A stretch of 7,743 nt of DNA from Pseudomonadota bacterium. Lineage in GTDB: Bacteria > Pseudomonadota > Alphaproteobacteria > Rhodobacterales > Rhodobacteraceae. Positions 1 to 5,480 of this stretch are shown piece after piece. The notes under the pieces were generated by a model. That model ran no database searches and had not been told where the DNA came from. It saw only the letters and a program-made list of their open reading frames with translations. Each line of letters opens with the position of its first letter. Within the stretch, counting starts at the first letter, position 1. The DNA is taken from positions 1 to 7,743 of the forward strand of contig JAQCLA010000117.1 of assembly GCA_027592105.1 (NCBI GenBank). The letters are read 5' to 3'. Position numbers and translations under genes: made by a program.

Positions 1-213
1 ATCGGCCCAGCCCTCGAAGAGCTGTCCGAGGAATATGCCGGTCGCGTCAAGATCGTGAAGGTCAATGTCGACGAAAACCCGCAAGCCCCCATGCAGATGG
101 GCGTGCGTGGCATCCCTGCCTTGTTCATGTTCAAGGATGGCGAAGTCGTCTCCAACAAGATCGGCGCAGCCCCCAAGGCCGCGCTGCAAAAATGGATCGA
201 CGACGCGGTCTGA
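1..213 (+). CDS. trxA: Thioredoxin, C-terminal part (5' end outside window)
   Basis: The first 70 codons read in frame 1 to a TGA stop and give the second half of a classical thioredoxin. Seen directly: a segment beginning IGPALEELSEEY (the helix after the active site), the strand VKIVKVNVDENP, then VRGIPALFMFKDGEV, which contains the conserved cis-proline loop (GIP), and the C-terminal helix ending WIDDAV. The length and spacing match the C-terminal two thirds of the roughly 105-110 residue family. The redox CGPC motif would lie just upstream and is not in the window. Family knowledge: thioredoxin is a cytoplasmic dithiol reductant for ribonucleotide reductase, methionine sulfoxide reductases and peroxiredoxins, recycled by thioredoxin reductase. 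The gene is convergent with the PBP gene and ends in a hairpin terminator. Its stop codon lies in a small GC hairpin that recurs at the end of glnK. A thioredoxin-domain paralogue cannot be excluded without the N-terminus. Confidence 0.93.
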   Translation: MGPALEELSEEYAGRVKIVKVNVDENPQAPMQMGVRGIPALFMFKDGEVVSNKIGAAPKAALQKWIDDAV

Positions 214-221
214 TACCGCGC
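198..221 (+). repeat. Stop-codon hairpin repeat, copy 1 (end of trxA)
   Basis: This 24-base stretch matches positions 3047-3070 at 23 of 24 bases, the only difference being A215 versus C3064. It spans the last codons (Asp-Asp-Ala-Val), the TGA and the bases just after. CGCGGT at 204-209 pairs perfectly with ACCGCG at 215-220, leaving a 5-base loop that contains the stop codon. The fold and identity are seen; any function is unknown. Confidence 0.6.
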
Positions 222-234
222 GCGGCTATCGCTG

Positions 235-259
235 AAAGGCGCTCCTTGGGGCGCCTTTT
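235..259. terminator. Rho-independent terminator, probably bidirectional, between trxA and the PBP gene
   Basis: AAAGGCGC (235-242) pairs perfectly with GCGCCTTT (251-258) across an 8-base loop, with one further T at 259. It begins 22 bases after the trxA stop. Because the outer pairs are A-T, the minus-strand transcript of the convergent PBP gene also ends the stem in UUU, 21 bases beyond that gene's stop. The U-tract is short, so efficiency may be moderate. Confidence 0.75.
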
Positions 260-279
260 CGTTTCCGTATCAGCGCTAC

Positions 280-2454
280 TCAGTTTCGCCCCAAAAGCCC
301 GTTCAACACCCGCATCAGGATTTGCTCGGCCTCGTCTTGCGGGGCGGTTCCCGGAAACGCCCCCTGTGGGCGGGCCGCTTGCGGGCGGGCCAGCGCCTCG
401 GCCACCGGGTCGATCGTGGGCAAGGGGCTGGCGGGAAGATCGCGGTGGATGCGCTCCATCGTCTGGCGCCAGATCTCGGCCGGAAGCCCGCCACCAGTCA
501 CGCCCGTCAAGGGGCTGTTGTCATCATAGCCCATCCAGACCCCCGCGACGTAATCGCCGGTAAAGCCTACGAACCAAGCATCGCGCTGGCTATTGGTGGT
601 GCCTGTCTTACCCGCCACGGGCCGATCAGCCAACCGCGCGCGCTGTCCTGTGCCCTCGGCCACGGCCACCGACATCATATAGGTCAATTGCCGCGCCGCG
701 CTTTCCGAGATGACGCGCTCTTGGATCCCTGTCATCTGCGCAAACATCGGATTGGCATCGCCCACCAACCGCAATTCCTGCACCCCAAAGGGCAAAACCG
801 CCGAGCCGCCGTTCAAAATGCCCGCATAGGCCCCGGTCATTTCGATCAGCGTCGCCTCGGATGCACCCAGCGCTAGCGCCGGCCCCGCCGCCAGATCGCT
901 GGCGATGCCAAACTCGGCGGCAACCGTGCGCACCAAATCGCGGCCAACCTCTTCGGAGAGCCGCACCGCGGCGGTGTTGAGCGACCGCGCCAACGCCTCG
1001 GTCAGCGTCACCTCGCCGTAAAACTCGCCCGTGTAATTCTCGGGCGACCAAGGGCCAGAGCCGGGAATATTGATCGTCAGGGCCGCATCAAGGATCAGAT
1101 CATCGAACCGCCACCCCAGATCAAGGGCTGCGGCATAGACGAAGGGCTTAAAGCTCGATCCCGTCTGCCGCATCGCTTGTGACGCGCGGTTGAACAATCC
1201 CGTGCCGGCCGTATCGCGCCCGCCCACCATCGCGCGCACGGCACCATCGGCCGACATCACCACGATTGCCGCCTGCGCCTCCGAGCCTGCGCGCACTTGG
1301 TTCTCAAAGACCTCGGCAAGTGCGGCTTCGGCGGCTGCCTGCATCGCCGGGTCAAAGGTGGTGCCGATGATCACATCCTCGGTCGTGTCGCGGGTCAGGA
1401 AATCGGGGCCGCTTGCCATGATCCAATCGGCAAAAGCGCCGCCGCGATCTTGCCGTGCCGCTTGCGACAGCGTGGCGGGTGCGGCTTGCGCGGTGGCGGC
1501 CTCCGCCGCGCTCAGATAGCCCTGATCCTCCATCAGCCGCAGCACGGTGGCCGCGCGGCGCTGGGCGCGCTCAAGGTTGCGCGTCGGCGCATAATATGAG
1601 GGCGCAACCAGCAACCCCGCCAGCATCGCCGCCTGTTGCGGGCTGACCGAAGCCGCCGAGACGCCGAAATAGCGCTGTGCCGCTGCCTCGAAACCGCGCG
1701 TGCCCGCCCCAAGGAAAGCGCGGTTCATGTAGATCGACAGGATCTCATCCTTGGAATAGCGAAACTCCATCGCCAAGGCGAAGGGCATTTCCTGCACCTT
1801 GCGCCACAGCGTCGTGCGCCGACAATCTTGCTCATAGGCGGCCTCGTTCTCCCATGCCGCCGCGTCGAATGGCACGCCCAGACACATCAGCTTGGCCACC
1901 TGTTGGGTGATGGTTGATCCACCATGCCCCGACAGCGGGCCGCGCCCCTCGCTCAGATTGATCCGAATCGCGCTGGCGATGCCGCGCGGGCTGATGCCGA
2001 AATGGCGGTAAAAGCGCCGATCCTCGGTCGCGACAATAGCATGCACCAGATGCGGGCTGACGCTGGCCGGATCAATCGCGCCGCCGAACTGATCGCCGCG
2101 CCACGCAAATACCGTGCCGTCGCGGTCCAGCATCGTAACCGAGCCGCGCGTGCGCGCATCCACCACCGCCGCCAGATCGGGCAATTGCGCGTAATAATAG
2201 CTGGTTGCGGCCCCCAAGATCAGCATCACCACCACGGTGCCGCGCCAGATCAGCCCCCAGATGATGCGCCAGATCAGCCCGAAAAACGCCCCGATCCAGC
2301 CGCGCAACCCATTTGGTCGTGGCCGCGCGCGCCGCGTCTTGCGTGGCTTGGGCGGGCTTTTGCGCACCGGCTGCCCCACCGCAGCACCACGCCGATCCGC
2401 AACAATGCGGCGACCGCTCGCGCTGGGCCTACGCCCGTTTCCGGAACTACTCAT
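280..2454 (-). CDS. Class A penicillin-binding protein (bifunctional glycosyltransferase/transpeptidase)
   Basis: Seen: a 724-residue protein with a basic, Pro/Arg-rich cytoplasmic tail (about 1-50), one Trp-rich membrane segment (about 52-82), a GT51 domain (about 110-285) and a transpeptidase domain (about 395-670). GT51 motifs: ATEDRRFYRH with catalytic Glu144, GGSTITQQ (178-185), KVQE (219-222) and EILSIYMNR (237-245). Transpeptidase motifs: SSFK with nucleophile Ser433, SLN (491-493) and KTGTT (616-620). All catalytic motifs are intact. Known role: it polymerises lipid II into glycan strands and cross-links stem peptides on the periplasmic face. The linker between the domains is about 110 residues, too short for the large OB-fold insert of PBP1A, so no mrc symbol is assigned. 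ATG at 2454 is preferred because AGAGGCAGG lies just upstream; an in-frame GTG at 2511 would add 19 residues. Odd points are a Cys191/Cys210 insert in the GT domain and a repeated GLIWR in the membrane segment. Divergent from glnK. Confidence 0.94.
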   Translation of the reverse strand: MSSSGNGRRPSASGRRIVADRRGAAVGQPVRKSPPKPRKTRRARPRPNGLRGWIGAFFGLIWRIIWGLIWRGTVVVMLILGAATSYYYAQLPDLAAVVDARTRGSVTMLDRDGTVFAWRGDQFGGAIDPASVSPHLVHAIVATEDRRFYRHFGISPRGIASAIRINLSEGRGPLSGHGGSTITQQVAKLMCLGVPFDAAAWENEAAYEQDCRRTTLWRKVQEMPFALAMEFRYSKDEILSIYMNRAFLGAGTRGFEAAAQRYFGVSAASVSPQQAAMLAGLLVAPSYYAPTRNLERAQRRAATVLRLMEDQGYLSAAEAATAQAAPATLSQAARQDRGGAFADWIMASGPDFLTRDTTEDVIIGTTFDPAMQAAAEAALAEVFENQVRAGSEAQAAIVVMSADGAVRAMVGGRDTAGTGLFNRASQAMRQTGSSFKPFVYAAALDLGWRFDDLILDAALTINIPGSGPWSPENYTGEFYGEVTLTEALARSLNTAAVRLSEEVGRDLVRTVAAEFGIASDLAAGPALALGASEATLIEMTGAYAGILNGGSAVLPFGVQELRLVGDANPMFAQMTGIQERVISESAARQLTYMMSVAVAEGTGQRARLADRPVAGKTGTTNSQRDAWFVGFTGDYVAGVWMGYDDNSPLTGVTGGGLPAEIWRQTMERIHRDLPASPLPTIDPVAEALARPQAARPQGAFPGTAPQDEAEQILMRVLNGLLGRN
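2242..2280 (-). repeat. 15-base direct repeat encoding GLIWR twice in the PBP membrane anchor
   Basis: The same 15-base sequence (minus-strand reading GGGCTGATCTGGCGC) occurs at 2242-2256 and 2266-2280, a period of 24 bases or 8 residues. It encodes GLIWR at residues 59-63 and 67-71 of the transmembrane segment, with IIW between. The codons are identical in both copies, which suggests a recent short tandem duplication rather than only amino-acid convergence (inference). Confidence 0.6.
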
Positions 2455-2507
2455 CTCACTGACCTGCCTCTTTTTGCGTGAAACATATGCAAATTTGAGT
2501 CGCTTGT

Positions 2508-2528
2508 GCACTCAATTCGCCGCAGTGC
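2508..2528. promoter_or_regulatory. Inverted repeat GCACT-N11-AGTGC, possible regulator site
   Basis: GCACT (2508-2512) and AGTGC (2524-2528) are perfect inverted half-sites separated by 11 bases, centred about 206 bases before glnK. The half-sites resemble the GCAC/GTGC halves of enteric NtrC sites, but those are about 7 bases apart, so the spacing is wrong by roughly half a helical turn. Recognition by NtrC is therefore only a guess; it could equally be an operator for the PBP gene or chance. Confidence 0.22.
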
Positions 2529-2548
2529 CGCATCTTTACTTCGCACAA

Positions 2549-2577
2549 AATTTAATCATGGAAACGGATTTGCGCAA
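2549..2577 (-). promoter_or_regulatory. Candidate sigma-70 promoter for the PBP gene
   Basis: On the minus strand TTGCGC (2577-2572) is followed after exactly 17 bases by TAAATT (2554-2549), with 3/6 and 4/6 matches to consensus. It would start transcription near 2542, giving a leader of about 88 bases to the ATG at 2454. Placement in the A/T-rich part of the intergenic region supports it, but hexamer matches of this quality are common by chance. Confidence 0.3.
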
Positions 2578-2662
2578 AAATAATGCAACTTCGCCTCCCG
2601 GTTGCGTGGATTCGTGCCGCAAGGATTGCCCCCAGCCCGCCTGCTGCATGTCTTGAGGCAGT

Positions 2663-2689
2663 GTCGGCCGCAAATGGTCGGGTCGGCCG
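2663..2689 (+). repeat. Direct repeat GTCGGCCG x2 upstream of glnK
   Basis: GTCGGCCG occurs at 2663-2670 and again at 2682-2689, 19 bases apart start to start, close to two helical turns. It ends 34 bases before the glnK start codon. Such spacing would suit two protomers bound on the same DNA face, but no regulator is recognised. Confidence 0.35.
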
Positions 2690-2723
2690 AAAAAACCGGA
2701 CCAACAACCGGAAGGGGTAAGAC

Positions 2724-3062
2724 GTGAAACTCATTATTGCAGCGATCAAGCCGTTCAAGCTCGAGGAGGTCCGGGAAGCCCTGACCACCATCGGCGTGCG
2801 CGGCATGATGGTGACCGAGATCAAAGGCTTTGGCTCGCAGTCCGGTCACACCGAAATCTATCGCGGCGCGGAATACGCCGTGAACTTCGTGCCGAAAGTA
2901 AAGCTCGAGATCGTGGTGTCTGACGGCATGGCCGACCAAGTGGTCGAAACCATCCAAAAGACGGCCAAGACCGACAAGATCGGCGACGGCAAGATCTTCG
3001 TTCTCGATGTGGAAAGCGCAGTGCGCGTCCGCACGGGCGAGACCAACGACGACGCGGTCTGA
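2724..3062 (+). CDS. glnK: Nitrogen regulatory protein P-II (GlnK type)
   Basis: A complete 112-residue PII protein, exactly the usual family length. Seen: the N-terminal strand MKLIIAAIKPFK, T-loop region around 37-55 with RGAEYAVNF carrying Tyr51 (the uridylylation site) and Arg47 (which plugs the ammonium channel in known GlnK-AmtB complexes), the B-loop KIGDGKIF (85-92), and the C-loop RVRTGE. The T-loop base reads GFGSQSGHTE, so positions 38 and 40, Arg and Lys in E. coli GlnB, are both Ser; Gln39, which helps bind Mg-ATP/2-oxoglutarate, is kept. The start is GTG, supported by AAGGGG (2712-2717) six bases upstream. amtB follows 35 bases downstream on the same strand, which favours GlnK over GlnB because GlnB is usually beside glnA. 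Known role: cytoplasmic trimer sensing ATP/ADP and 2-oxoglutarate, modified by GlnD and controlling AmtB. Expression is probably induced by nitrogen limitation via NtrC, but no clear site was found. Confidence 0.96.
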   Translation: MKLIIAAIKPFKLEEVREALTTIGVRGMMVTEIKGFGSQSGHTEIYRGAEYAVNFVPKVKLEIVVSDGMADQVVETIQKTAKTDKIGDGKIFVLDVESAVRVRTGETNDDAV

Positions 3063-3070
3063 TCCCGCGC
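3047..3070 (+). repeat. Stop-codon hairpin repeat, copy 2 (end of glnK)
   Basis: This is the second copy of the 24-base stretch at 198-221, with 23 of 24 bases identical, again encoding Asp-Asp-Ala-Val-stop. CGCGG (3053-3057) pairs with CCGCG (3065-3069), placing the glnK TGA in a 7-base loop. It lies directly before the amtB ribosome binding site, so it could affect termination or coupling, but that is inference. Confidence 0.6.
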
Positions 3071-3097
3071 CCTTTCGACGAAAAGGATATCGTAGAG

Positions 3098-4432
3098 ATG
3101 AATACAAAGTTTCTCCTCCCGCTCGCAGCCGTGGCAACCGCCGCGCTTGCGCCGAGCATGGGCCTCGCCCAGGAGGCCTCGACCGCGCCTGCGGCTGAAA
3201 CCTCCTATATCTTCACAACGCTGCTGTTCTTGATCGGTGGCTTCCTCGTGTTCTGGATGGCTGCGGGTTTTGCGATGCTCGAGGCGGGCCTCGTGCGCTC
3301 CAAGAACGTCACGATGCAGTTGACCAAGAATATCGCGCTCTTCTCCATCGCGGCGATCATGTACTGGCTGGTCGGCTTCGGGATCATGTATCCCGGCGAA
3401 TGGCTGATCGAAGGCTGGCTTGGTCCCTTCTTCGCCGTCACCTCGCTCGAGCCGATGGGCATCGGCGCGGCCGATGCGACGCTTGATTACGCCTCTGTTG
3501 GCTCGGATTTCTTCTTCCAGCTGATGTTCTGCGCCACAACCGCTTCTATCGTCTCGGGCACCTTGGCCGAGCGGATGAAGCTGTGGCCCTTCCTTGTCTT
3601 CGTTGTCGTGCTGACCGGCTTCATCTACCCGATCGAAGCATCCTGGCAGTGGGGCGGCGGCTGGCTGTCGGAAGCGGGCTTCCACGACTTCGCAGGCTCG
3701 ACCCTGGTCCATGCCGCAGGCGGTGCTGCTGCGCTGGCTGGTGCCATCATCCTTGGGCCGCGTATCGGCAAGTACAAGGACGGCAAGGTTGTTCCGATGC
3801 CCGGTTCGAACCTCGCACTTGCCACCTTGGGTACCTTCATCCTGTGGCTGGGTTGGTTCGGCTTCAATGGCGGCTCGCAGCTTGCCATGGGCACCGTGGG
3901 TGATGTCACCGATGTGTCGCGCATCTTCGCCAATACCAACATGGCGGCTGCCGCTGGTGCGGTTGCAGCGTTGATCCTGACGCAGATCCTCTATGGCAAG
4001 GTCGACTTGACCATGGTGCTGAACGGTGCGCTGGCCGGCCTCGTGTCGATCACCGCTGAGCCGCTGGCCCCCTCGCTGTTCTTGTCGCTAATCATCGGCG
4101 CAATCGGTGGCTTGATCGTCGTCGTGACGGTTCCGCTGCTCGACAAGCTCAAGATCGACGATGTTGTGGGTGCCATTCCGGTCCACTTCTTCGCTGGTAT
4201 TTGGGGCACTTTGGCGGTGGTTCTGACCGGTGGCTACACCGGCGAGGCGACACTGGGCGCACAGATCCTCGGCATCGTGGCGATCATCGCCTTCGTCTTC
4301 GTGACCTCGCTGATCGTGTGGGTCATCCTCAAGGCGGTCATGGGCCTGCGTGTCAGCGCCGAAGCCGAGGTCAACGGCCTCGATGTCTCGGAACTGGGCA
4401 TGGAAGCCTACCCTGATTTCACCAAAGGCTGA
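3098..4432 (+). CDS. amtB: Ammonium transporter AmtB
   Basis: A complete 444-residue Amt/MEP/Rh family channel. Seen: a cleavable-looking signal peptide (MNTKFLLPLAAVATAALA..., probable cleavage near GLA-QE, residue 24), then about eleven hydrophobic segments beginning with TTLLFLIGGFLVFWMAAGFA. Signature pieces include LEAGLVRSKN (61-70), GTLAERMK (154-161), DFAGSTLVHAAGG with Asp197 and His205, and GAIPVHFFAGIWG with His363. His205 and His363 correspond to the twin-His pair (His168/His318 in E. coli) lining the conduction pore. The cytoplasmic C-tail contains NGLDVSELGMEAYPDF, typical of the region that meets GlnK. Known role: inner-membrane ammonium uptake under low nitrogen, closed when unmodified GlnK binds. 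The ATG at 3098 follows AAGGA at 3083-3087 with a somewhat long 10-base spacer. It is the second gene of the glnK-amtB unit and ends in a strong terminator. Confidence 0.97.
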   Translation: MNTKFLLPLAAVATAALAPSMGLAQEASTAPAAETSYIFTTLLFLIGGFLVFWMAAGFAMLEAGLVRSKNVTMQLTKNIALFSIAAIMYWLVGFGIMYPGEWLIEGWLGPFFAVTSLEPMGIGAADATLDYASVGSDFFFQLMFCATTASIVSGTLAERMKLWPFLVFVVVLTGFIYPIEASWQWGGGWLSEAGFHDFAGSTLVHAAGGAAALAGAIILGPRIGKYKDGKVVPMPGSNLALATLGTFILWLGWFGFNGGSQLAMGTVGDVTDVSRIFANTNMAAAAGAVAALILTQILYGKVDLTMVLNGALAGLVSITAEPLAPSLFLSLIIGAIGGLIVVVTVPLLDKLKIDDVVGAIPVHFFAGIWGTLAVVLTGGYTGEATLGAQILGIVAIIAFVFVTSLIVWVILKAVMGLRVSAEAEVNGLDVSELGMEAYPDFTKG

Positions 4433-4459
4433 TCCGTCTCCTCCCTTCGGATCATCTTG

Positions 4460-4485
4460 GGGGCGCCTTCGGGCGCCCCTTTTTT
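4460..4485 (+). terminator. Strong rho-independent terminator of glnK-amtB
   Basis: GGGGCGCC (4460-4467) and GGCGCCCC (4472-4479) form an 8-bp perfect GC stem closed by a UUCG tetraloop in the stable C(UUCG)G context, followed by six Ts (4480-4485). It starts 28 bases after the amtB stop. It has no U-tract on the minus strand, so it should not stop the convergent trhO transcript by the intrinsic mechanism. Confidence 0.93.
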
Positions 4486-4492
4486 CGTCAGC

Positions 4493-5401
4493 CTATCGAC
4501 CTGACCCCACATGCCGCTCGCCGCGTGCTGCGGCCAGCTTGATCTGGCGCTGACGTTCGCGAAACCGCGCGCGGTCGGCCTCGGTATAATCATCCATGCA
4601 GCGATGGCACTGCACCCCTTCCTCATAGGCGGGATGCGCCCGATCCGTGTCTTCCAGCGGCCGCCTGCAGGCCCGGCATAGCCCATAGGGCAAGACCGTC
4701 AGCCCATGCCCAACGGCCACCCGCTCGTCAAAGACGAAACAGCCCCCATCCCAAAGACTGTCTTCCTGCGGCACCTCTTCGAGGTACTTCAAGATGCCAC
4801 CCTTCAGGTGATAAACCTCCTCCACGCCCTGCGCCTTGAGGAAGGCCGTGGATTTCTCGCAGCGAATACCGCCGGTACAAAACATGGCGATGCGCTTGTT
4901 GTGAAAGCGGTCGCGGTTCTTTTCCCACCACGCCGGGAAATCACGAAAACTTTCCGTCTCCGGGTCGACCGCACCCCGAAAGGTGCCGATCGCCACCTCA
5001 AAATCGTTGCGCGTGTCGATCACGGCCACATCGGGCGCGCTGATCAGATCATTCCACGCTTCGGGTGCCACATATGTCCCCACAATGGCGCGCGGGTCTG
5101 TGCCGGGCACGCCCATTGTCACGATCTCGCGCTTGATGCGCACCTTCATCCGGCCAAAGGGCTGGGTGGCGGCCGTGCTTTCCTTCCACTCCAGATCGGT
5201 GCAGCCGGGCAGGGCGCGGATATGGGCCAACACCGCGTCGATCCCATCGCGTGGCCCGGCGATGGTGCCATTGATCCCCTCGCCCGCCAAAAGCAGCGTA
5301 CCCATCACATCATGGTCGGTGCAGACCGCGAAAAGCGGCGCGCGCAGCGCCTCGGGCGCGGTAAAGGGGGTGAATTTGTAAAGTGCGGCGACGATGATCA
5401 T
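4493..5401 (-). CDS. trhO: tRNA uridine(34) hydroxylase, rhodanese-type
   Basis: A 302-residue TrhO (formerly YceA) protein. Seen: an N-terminal ferredoxin-like domain from MIIVAALYKFTPF with LLLAGEGINGTIAG (37-49), a linker with GRMKVRIKREIVTMG, a rhodanese domain (about 120-210) with VIDTRNDFE and the active-site loop FCTGGIRCEKS carrying catalytic Cys175 and nearby Cys181, and a C-terminal segment with two CxxC pairs (Cys242/245 and Cys265/268) that look able to hold a metal. Known role: oxygen-dependent formation of 5-hydroxyuridine at wobble U34 of tRNA, the precursor of mo5U/cmo5U-type modifications that widen decoding. The start at 5401 is chosen because family members begin with this V/A-ALY-F strand; an upstream extension would run into pncA. 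There is no Shine-Dalgarno before this ATG, and a promoter-like pair sits so close that the transcript may be leaderless. It is convergent with amtB (60-base gap) and divergent from pncA. Confidence 0.93.
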   Translation of the reverse strand: MIIVAALYKFTPFTAPEALRAPLFAVCTDHDVMGTLLLAGEGINGTIAGPRDGIDAVLAHIRALPGCTDLEWKESTAATQPFGRMKVRIKREIVTMGVPGTDPRAIVGTYVAPEAWNDLISAPDVAVIDTRNDFEVAIGTFRGAVDPETESFRDFPAWWEKNRDRFHNKRIAMFCTGGIRCEKSTAFLKAQGVEEVYHLKGGILKYLEEVPQEDSLWDGGCFVFDERVAVGHGLTVLPYGLCRACRRPLEDTDRAHPAYEEGVQCHRCMDDYTEADRARFRERQRQIKLAAARGERHVGSGR

Positions 5402-5407
5402 GGGTGC

Positions 5408-5436
5408 CAGATACGCCGTTGCGCCGCGCCGCTCAA
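5408..5436 (-). promoter_or_regulatory. Candidate sigma-70 promoter for trhO giving a leaderless mRNA
   Basis: On the minus strand TTGAGC (5436-5431) and TATCTG (5413-5408) are separated by exactly 17 bases. The -10-like hexamer ends 6 bases before the ATG at 5401, which would put the transcription start on or next to the A of the start codon. This fits the lack of any Shine-Dalgarno sequence there. The hexamers match consensus at about 4/6 and 3/6, so the call is tentative. Confidence 0.35.
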
Positions 5437-5446
5437 GCCGTAGGGT
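5419..5446 (+). promoter_or_regulatory. Weak candidate promoter for pncA
   Basis: TTGCGC (5419-5424) and TAGGGT (5441-5446) are 16 bases apart and would start transcription about 28 bases before the pncA ATG. Both hexamers match consensus at only about 3/6. It overlaps the opposite-strand trhO candidate, so the two promoters could not be occupied at the same time. Confidence 0.22.
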
Positions 5447-5480
5447 AGGGCAAGCTGACTCATCCCAGCCGGAGGAACCG

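Larger units (their letters stand above)
2455..2723. other. Divergent intergenic region between the PBP gene and glnK
   Basis: The 269 bases separate two outward-reading genes and must carry promoters for both. The left half (about 2480-2590) is clearly A/T-richer than the surrounding genes and includes an 8-base palindrome CAAATTTG (2490-2497). I find a modest minus-strand sigma-70-like promoter, an inverted repeat at 2508-2528 and a direct repeat at 2663-2689. I see no sigma-54 -24/-12 element (GG-N10-GC in proper context) for glnK and no tRNA or clear structured RNA. One 32-codon Cys-rich reading frame lies at 2558-2656 (+) but has no ribosome binding site. Confidence 0.7.

Noticed and set aside
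1924..2481. Open frame (185 codons) on the + strand opposite the PBP N-terminus
   Set aside because: Low-complexity Arg/Pro/Ala/His translation, antisense to the basic tail and membrane segment of the PBP.
2506..2511. GTG at 2511 as the PBP start codon
   Set aside because: It lies 57 bases upstream of a well-placed ATG, has no ribosome binding site and would add 19 residues not expected before the basic tail.
2600..2723. Sigma-54 promoter for glnK-amtB
   Set aside because: No TGGCAC-N5-TTGC-like element with correctly spaced GG and GC was found. The nearest GG at 2608-2609 is followed by CA, not GC, ten bases later.
2858..3712. Open frame (284 codons) on the - strand across glnK and amtB
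   Set aside because: It runs antisense through two strongly conserved genes and its His/Arg/Glu-rich translation resembles no family.
4706..5443. Open frame (245 codons) on the + strand opposite trhO
   Set aside because: It is the antisense shadow of TrhO, which has intact catalytic motifs; no independent start signal.
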